A program made the position numbers and the translations under genes. 64,000 bases of DNA from Streptomyces sp. MP131-18 (GTDB lineage: Bacteria; Actinomycetota; Actinomycetes; Streptomycetales; Streptomycetaceae). Positions 59,308-64,000 of this stretch are shown piece after piece. How positions within the stretch are numbered: the stretch's first letter is position 1; the number at the start of each line of letters is the position of its first letter. Below the pieces are notes generated by a model. The model was not told the DNA's origin and made no database searches. It saw only the letters and a program-made list of their open reading frames with translations. Location of the stretch: NCBI RefSeq assembly GCF_001984575.1, contig NZ_LZNS01000001.1:4841553-4905552 (forward strand). Direction: 5' to 3'.

Positions 59308-61188
59308 ATGTCACAGCCGCCGCCACCGCCGAACCCGCCCTCCGCGCCGCCGCCCGAGCCAGGCGGCGAGGGAACGAACGGCGGGTTCGGCCCGCCGCCC
59401 GCGGGCCCGCCGGCCGGACCGCCCGCCCCCGGCGCGCACAGTCCCACGCTCGGCGCCGGTGTTCCGATGCCGCCGCCCGGTGGCGGGCCGGCGCCCGGCA
59501 CGCCGCCGTCCGCGCCGCCCGCGGTGCCGGGCGGCGCGCCGGGCCAGCCGGGCTACGGGTATCCGCAGCAGCCGCAGCCCACGGGCGCCTCCCCCTACCA
59601 GTCGCCTTACCAGCCGGCCGGGGCGCCCACCGACGGCGCCGGTTTCGGCGCGCCGACCCCGCCGGGGCCGTACGGCGCGGCGACCGGCAGCTGGGCCGGG
59701 GCGCCGCAGGGCGGGCCCCCGGGCGGCCCGCCCCCGCCGCCCGGGCCCGCGAAGGGCTCCGGCGGCCGGCGGGGCGGGAACCGGCGGCTCGTCATCATCG
59801 CGGCGGTCGCGGCGTTCGCGCTGCTGGTCGGCGGCGGTGGCGCCGTCTGGCTGCTGTCCGGCGACGACAAGGAGACCACGGCGGAGGACGACGCGGGCGG
59901 GGACGGCGAGGGCGGCGACGCCGAGGAAGGTGAGGGCGGCGAGGGCGGCGACACGGCGGACGGCGGCGAGCCGCTGCCCAGCGAGCCGATCGCCGCGGGC
60001 CTGGCCTGGGAGCTGCCGTCGCCCGAGGTCTCCGAGGAGGAGAGCATCATCGACGCGCGCGGCACCTGGCTGACGGAGGACGCGTTCGTCCGGGTCACGC
60101 CGGACGCGCTGGTGTCCTACGACCTGGAGTCGGGCGCGGAGAACTGGAGCCTGCCGTTCGAGTTCTCCGGCGGGGACTGCCTGCCCTCGCGCAACGTCTC
60201 GGAGAACCGCATCGCGCTCCTCCAGGGCCGGGACTGCGAGGTGCTGACGGTCGTCGACATCGTGGCGGGCACCGAGGTGATGACGGTGCCGATCGAGTCG
60301 GAGTGGCCGACCTACTCGGACTCCGTTCCCGCCATTCTGGGGGACACGGTGGCGGTGGGCACGGGCGTCGCGGGCCTCGGGTTCAGCATCAGCCAGGAGA
60401 AGATGATCTGGCAGCCGCAGTCGTCCGCGGAGTGCCGCGAGTCGGCGTACACGGTGGTCGACGAGATGTTCGTCTCGCAGCTCACCTGCGGCTTCGCCGG
60501 GGACGAGGGCGGCAGCATCCGCGCCACCGACGCGGCCGGTGAAGAGCTGTGGGAGTGGCCGTACGAGGCGACGTACGAGGAGGAGCCGTTCGAGGTCGAC
60601 TCGGTCGTCTCGGTCGATCCGCTCGTGGTCCAGGCGACCGTGGGCGAGGATCTGATGGCGCCGGACACCACGCGCCTGCTGGTGGTCGACGAGAACTACC
60701 AGGAGATCGTGACGGAGCTGGATTTCGACACGAACCGGCACCTGACACCGTGCGAAACGGGCACGTTCGACAACTGCTGGCTCGGCGTCGAGCACGAGGG
60801 CTTCCTCTACCTGCCCAGCAACGTGCCCTACGGGGACAACGCGGTGGAGGCGTTCGACCTGAGCACGGGCCGGCCGCTGTACGAGGTGCCGGCCATCAAC
60901 GGTGGCCAGATCCTGCCGTTCGGTGTGCAGGACGGCCAGATCCTGGCGTATCAGGTAGCCAGTGACGCCCTGGAGGGCATGGTGGTGGCGATCGATCCGG
61001 AGACGGAGGAGGCGAGGCCCATCATGGCGCTGGACCGGGCGGCACGCCCCCAGGAGTACGCGCTCATGGCGGGCATTTTCGTGCACGATCAGCATCTTCT
61101 CTGGCAGAACAACACGCTCGTGCTGGCCAACCGGTCGTTCTACAGCAGCGATGCACCGGAGGTCCGTTCGGCCCTCGTCTACCGGTAA
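59308..61188 (+). CDS. membrane-anchored PQQ-like beta-propeller protein
   Basis: 626 aa. A 150-residue Pro/Gly-rich cytoplasmic tail (SQPPPPPNPPSAPPPEPGG...), one membrane helix (LVIIAAVAAFALLVGGGGAV, about 164-183), an acidic Gly/Glu/Asp linker, and an extracellular beta-propeller with blades such as DALVSYDLESGAENWSLPFE, VAGTEVMTVPIES, EAFDLSTGRPLYEVPAINGG. ATG 59308 lies shortly after a GGGGGA purine stretch; GTG 59284 is an alternative. Similar proteins in streptomycetes are of unknown role; the Pro-rich tail resembles substrates or partners of Ser/Thr kinases. Confidence 0.85.
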   Translation: MSQPPPPPNPPSAPPPEPGGEGTNGGFGPPPAGPPAGPPAPGAHSPTLGAGVPMPPPGGGPAPGTPPSAPPAVPGGAPGQPGYGYPQQPQPTGASPYQSPYQPAGAPTDGAGFGAPTPPGPYGAATGSWAGAPQGGPPGGPPPPPGPAKGSGGRRGGNRRLVIIAAVAAFALLVGGGGAVWLLSGDDKETTAEDDAGGDGEGGDAEEGEGGEGGDTADGGEPLPSEPIAAGLAWELPSPEVSEEESIIDARGTWLTEDAFVRVTPDALVSYDLESGAENWSLPFEFSGGDCLPSRNVSENRIALLQGRDCEVLTVVDIVAGTEVMTVPIESEWPTYSDSVPAILGDTVAVGTGVAGLGFSISQEKMIWQPQSSAECRESAYTVVDEMFVSQLTCGFAGDEGGSIRATDAAGEELWEWPYEATYEEEPFEVDSVVSVDPLVVQATVGEDLMAPDTTRLLVVDENYQEIVTELDFDTNRHLTPCETGTFDNCWLGVEHEGFLYLPSNVPYGDNAVEAFDLSTGRPLYEVPAINGGQILPFGVQDGQILAYQVASDALEGMVVAIDPETEEARPIMALDRAARPQEYALMAGIFVHDQHLLWQNNTLVLANRSFYSSDAPEVRSALVYR

Positions 61189-61224
61189 CGAGGCCGGGCG
61201 GCGACTGCGATGGCGGGAGACGTG

Positions 61225-61902
61225 ATGAGCGTACGGGTCGTGGTCGTCGACGACAGAAGGCTGGTCGCCGAGGCACTCGCCTCGGCCCTGCGGGTGCGCG
61301 GGCACCGGGTGCTCGGTGCCGGCGCACCCATCGGCCGGGCGGCCGATCTTGTGGTGGGCAAGCAGCCGGATGTCCTGCTGCTCGGCTCGCTCGAGCCGGA
61401 CGCCCCCGGCGCGCTCGACCCGGTGCTGCGCATCCGGCGCGAGTGCCCGCGCGTGGCCGTCATCGTGCTCGGCCCCGTGCCCCGCCCGCGCGGCGTCGCG
61501 GCGGCGTTCGCCGCGGGCGCGCGGGGCTACGTGCGGCACGACGAGCGCATCGACGGCGTGGAACGCGCCATGGTCAAGGCGAAGGCGGGCGAGGCGGCGG
61601 TGGCGCCGCAACTGCTGCGCGAGGCGTTCGCCGAACTGCTGAACCCCAGGTCCGGCGCCCAGGCCGAGGGCGCGCGGCTCGCGGCGCTGCTCACCGAGCG
61701 GGAGGCCGACGTCCTGGTGCGGATCGTGGAGGGCGAGGACACCCGGCGCATCGCGGCCGGGCTCGGCGTCGCGCCGAGCACCGCCCGCACCCACGTGCAG
61801 CGGCTGCTGACCAAACTGGGCACCGCCTCCCGCCTCGAAGCCGCCGCGCTCGCGGTCCGCACGGGCCTGATCGAACACCTGCCCGCCGCCCGTCGGCCCT
61901 GA
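61225..61902 (+). CDS. LuxR/NarL-type regulator with degenerate receiver domain
   Basis: 225 aa. The N-terminal half has the receiver fold (VRVVVVDDRRLVAEALASAL, acidic pair Asp9-Asp10), but the phospho-acceptor position reads LLLGSLEP, with Gly54 in place of Asp; the conserved Thr/Ser and Lys are also missing (VIVLGPV, GYVRHDER). The C-terminal HTH is intact: LLTEREADVLVRIVEGEDTR, IAAGLGVAPSTARTHVQRLL. It must therefore work without classical phosphorylation. ATG 61225 follows GGGAG. No histidine kinase gene is nearby; galT follows 99 bases later. Confidence 0.88.
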   Translation: MSVRVVVVDDRRLVAEALASALRVRGHRVLGAGAPIGRAADLVVGKQPDVLLLGSLEPDAPGALDPVLRIRRECPRVAVIVLGPVPRPRGVAAAFAAGARGYVRHDERIDGVERAMVKAKAGEAAVAPQLLREAFAELLNPRSGAQAEGARLAALLTEREADVLVRIVEGEDTRRIAAGLGVAPSTARTHVQRLLTKLGTASRLEAAALAVRTGLIEHLPAARRP

Positions 61903-61950
61903 GGCCGGGCGGCCGCTCTTCTCCAGGACGTTGACGCGCACGACAACGGT

Positions 61951-62001
61951 ATGCTTCCTTATGTTGGTTTCTGTTTGAGTGCGCTGGATCTGGATTGGGT
62001 G
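61951..62001 (+). promoter_or_regulatory. AT-rich galT leader with direct T-rich repeats
   Basis: ATGTTGGTTT followed by CTGTTTGAG and a TTGACG at 61931-61936 form the only notably T-rich stretch in this region. GTTTG-type repeats near the start are where a gal regulator could bind; TATGTT (61960-61965) may be the -10. Confidence 0.45.
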
Positions 62002-63054
62002 ATGAAGAGAACCACGACCCGGCTGGCCGACGGCCGCGAGCTGATCTACTACGACGCCGGGGACGACGCCGGCGACGCCGTCCGAGATTCCCCCGACCGC
62101 CGCCCGCTCCCGCCCGTCCAGGCCTCCGCCGAGATCCGCCACGACCCGCTCCTCGACGAGCGCGTCGGCTACGCGGCCCACCGCCAGACGCGCACCTACC
62201 ACCCACCGGCCGACCAGTGCCCGCTGTGCCCCTCCCGGGGCGAGCAGCTGAGCGAGATACCCGCCGACAGCTACCAGGTCGCCGTCTTCGAGAACCGTTT
62301 CCCCTCCTTCAGCGGCACCTCCGGGCGCTGCGAGGTCGTCTGCTTCACCTCGGAACACGACGCGTCGTTCGCCTCGCTCACCGAGGAACAGGCCGCCCTC
62401 GTGCTCCACGCCTGGACCGACCGCACCGCGGAGCTGTCCCGGCTGCCCGGCGTCACGCAGGTGTACTGCTTCGAGAACCGCGGCGCCGAGATCGGCGTCA
62501 CCCTGGGCCACCCGCACGGCCAGATCTACGGCTATCCGTTCGTGACGCCGTTCACCCGGCGCGCGCTGCGCAGCGTCGCGGAGCACAAGGCCCGTACCGG
62601 CGCCAACCTCTACGACGAACGGCTCGCCGCCGAGCGCGCCGACGGCCGGCGGATCGTGCTGGAGACCGCGCACTGGACCGCCTTCGTGCCGCACGCCGCG
62701 CGCTGGCCCTACGAGGTCCACCTGTACCCGCGGCGCCGGGTGCCGGACCTCATCGGGCTCGGCCCCGAGGAGCAGGCGGAGTTCCCCGGGGTCTATCTGG
62801 AGCTGCTGCGGCGCTTCGACCGCATCTTCGGGCCCGAAGCCCCGCCGACGCCCTATATTTCCGGCTGGCACCAGGCGCCGTTCGGCATCGAGACCAGGGA
62901 GGACTTCGCCCTCCACCTGGAGCTTTTCACCATCCGGCGCAGTCCGGGCAAGCTGAAGTACCTGGCCGGTTCCGAGTCGGGCATGGGTGCTTTCGTGAAC
63001 GATGTTCTGCCGGAGGCGGCGGCCGACCGGCTGCGAGAGGTGGCGAGCCGATGA
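62002..63054 (+). CDS. galT: galactose-1-phosphate uridylyltransferase GalT
   Basis: 350 aa. KRTTTRLADGRELIYYDAGD opens it; CPLCPSRGEQLSE supplies zinc-site cysteines; GVTLGHPHGQIYGYPF carries the HPH motif with the uridylylated His; WHQAPFG is a late conserved block. It exchanges UMP between UDP-glucose and galactose-1-phosphate in the Leloir pathway. ATG 62002 is preferred from family length; longer frames add a hydrophobic leader peptide. The stop overlaps galE (ATGA). Confidence 0.95.
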   Translation: MKRTTTRLADGRELIYYDAGDDAGDAVRDSPDRRPLPPVQASAEIRHDPLLDERVGYAAHRQTRTYHPPADQCPLCPSRGEQLSEIPADSYQVAVFENRFPSFSGTSGRCEVVCFTSEHDASFASLTEEQAALVLHAWTDRTAELSRLPGVTQVYCFENRGAEIGVTLGHPHGQIYGYPFVTPFTRRALRSVAEHKARTGANLYDERLAAERADGRRIVLETAHWTAFVPHAARWPYEVHLYPRRRVPDLIGLGPEEQAEFPGVYLELLRRFDRIFGPEAPPTPYISGWHQAPFGIETREDFALHLELFTIRRSPGKLKYLAGSESGMGAFVNDVLPEAAADRLREVASR

Positions 63055-64000
63055 GCAAGTACCTGGTGACGGGCGGCGCGGGATACGTGGGCGGCGTGGT
63101 GGCCGCGCACCTGCTGACCGCGGGCCATGCGGTGACCGTGCTCGACGACCTGTCCACCGGCTTCCGCGCCGGCGTCCCGGCCGGCGCGGAGTTCGTCGAG
63201 GGGCGCGTTCAGGATGCGGGCAAGCTCCTGGACGCGTCCTACGACGGAGTGCTGCACTTCGCCGCCTTCTCGCAGGTCGGCGAGTCCGTCAACGACCCGG
63301 AGAAGTACTGGCGCAACAACGTGGGCGGAACGGTCGAGCTGCTGCGGGCCATGCGCGACGCCGGGGTGCGCACCCTCGTCTTCTCCTCCACCGCGGCCGT
63401 CTACGGCGAGCCCACGACCGTGCCGATCATCGAGGACGCCGCGACCGCGCCGGGCAACCCGTACGGCGCCTCCAAGCTCGCCGTCGACCACATGATCGGC
63501 GGCGAATGCGCCGCCCACGGCCTGGCGGCCGTCTCGCTGCGCTACTTCAACGTCGCGGGCGCCCACTCCTCGGACGCCGGCTTCCAGGGCGAGCGGCACG
63601 ACCCGGAGAGCCACCTCATCCCGCTGGTGCTCCAAGTCGCCCTCGGCACCAGGGAGTCGGTCTCCGTCTTCGGTACCGACTACCCCACGCCGGACGGCAC
63701 CTGCATCAGGGACTACATCCACGTCGACGACCTCGCCGACGCCCACCTGCTGGCCCTCACCGCGGCCAGGCCTGGCGAGCACCTCGTGTGCAACCTCGGG
63801 AACGGCAACGGCTTCTCCGTCCGCGAGGTCATCGAGACCGTGCGCCGGGTGACCGGCCATCCCGTGCCCGAGACGCCCGCCGCGCGCCGCGCGGGCGACC
63901 CGGCCGCGCTCGTCGCCTCGGCCGACCGCGCCAGGGAGCGCCTCGGCTGGCACCCCACCCGCACCGACCTGGCCGACATCGTGGCCGATGCCTGGGCCTT
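63051..64000 (+). CDS. galE: UDP-glucose 4-epimerase GalE (3' truncated by window edge)
   Basis: 316 codons visible, no stop before the edge. LVTGGAGYVGGVVAAHLL binds NAD; VLHFAAFSQVGESVNDPE, VFSSTAAVYGEP, NPYGASKLAVDHM with Tyr-x3-Lys, RYFNVAGA and RDYIHVDDLADAHLLAL are diagnostic. It interconverts UDP-galactose and UDP-glucose. ATG 63051 overlaps the galT stop. A galK gene would be expected beyond the edge. Confidence 0.95.
   Translation, partial: MSKYLVTGGAGYVGGVVAAHLLTAGHAVTVLDDLSTGFRAGVPAGAEFVEGRVQDAGKLLDASYDGVLHFAAFSQVGESVNDPEKYWRNNVGGTVELLRAMRDAGVRTLVFSSTAAVYGEPTTVPIIEDAATAPGNPYGASKLAVDHMIGGECAAHGLAAVSLRYFNVAGAHSSDAGFQGERHDPESHLIPLVLQVALGTRESVSVFGTDYPTPDGTCIRDYIHVDDLADAHLLALTAARPGEHLVCNLGNGNGFSVREVIETVRRVTGHPVPETPAARRAGDPAALVASADRARERLGWHPTRTDLADIVADAWA

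Noticed and set aside
59311..62916. 1201-codon open frame on the minus strand
   Set aside because: Runs antisense through the propeller, regulator and galT genes with no domain content; GC-skew artefact.

Overview
The window looks like chromosome of a Streptomyces or close relative (Streptomycetaceae). It has very high G+C with G/C-biased third codon positions, many GTG starts, tight ATGA or GTGA gene overlaps, and frequent -10 boxes sitting 6-8 bases before a start codon (leaderless mRNAs). Family content also fits: EgtABCD, an XRE/DUF397 regulator pair, GPP34, tricorn protease, protein O-mannosyltransferase and galT-galE. It is mostly ordinary chromosome with several small accessory or decaying patches and no large biosynthetic cluster.

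Layout. 0.4-3.1 kb: a SEDS-family (FtsW/RodA-like) gene and an M20 amidohydrolase whose TAG stop lies inside the CTAG end of a 142-bp palindromic MITE-like element. 3.4-7.8 kb: the ergothioneine operon egtABCD. 7.9-9.9 kb: tRNA-Arg(CCU) followed by a 1.9-kb remnant element bounded by an exact 37-bp copy of the tRNA 3' end, carrying a small membrane protein and a frameshifted Uma2 nuclease. 10-19 kb: P5C reductase, LysE exporter, a 42-aa LPFR microprotein, a decayed two-gene membrane/coiled-coil pair, a Tat-exported PhoD-like phosphatase, two MFS exporters, an exported HNH nuclease and a 31-aa zinc-ribbon ORF. 19.2-24.5 kb: a sugar module (GH1 beta-glucosidase, aldo/keto reductase, divergent IlvD/Edd dehydratase), then a 30-aa zinc-ribbon ORF overlapping a 59-aa ORF.

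24.6-36.5 kb: a D,D-carboxypeptidase with a long cytoplasmic acidic tail and repeated SDRTAMLR motifs, GPP34, an XRE regulator with a TTA (bldA) codon and its DUF397 partner, a luciferase-like monooxygenase, exonuclease III, two GNATs with divergent leaderless promoters, a TetR/ABC-2 permease pair and a MerR regulator. 36.6-39.9 kb: an overlapping FMO / alpha-beta hydrolase / SDR operon resembling the mycobacterial mymA-lipR-sadH set. 39.9-50 kb: a HEAT-repeat protein, a PPOX enzyme, tricorn protease divergent from an MMPL transporter with a Crp-like site between them, an exported protein and PRPP synthetase.

50-64 kb: a penicillin-binding protein and protein O-mannosyltransferase (envelope functions), then rsmI, tatD, rsmA, ispE and an ABC-F ATPase in a compact rightward run (tatD-rsmA-ispE-ABC-F is overlapping or nearly so), a membrane-anchored beta-propeller protein, a LuxR-type regulator with a degenerate receiver, and galT-galE running off the right edge. 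Recurrent small-scale themes are CTAG-type element ends at stop codons, leaderless promoters, and micro-ORFs below the usual annotation cutoff.
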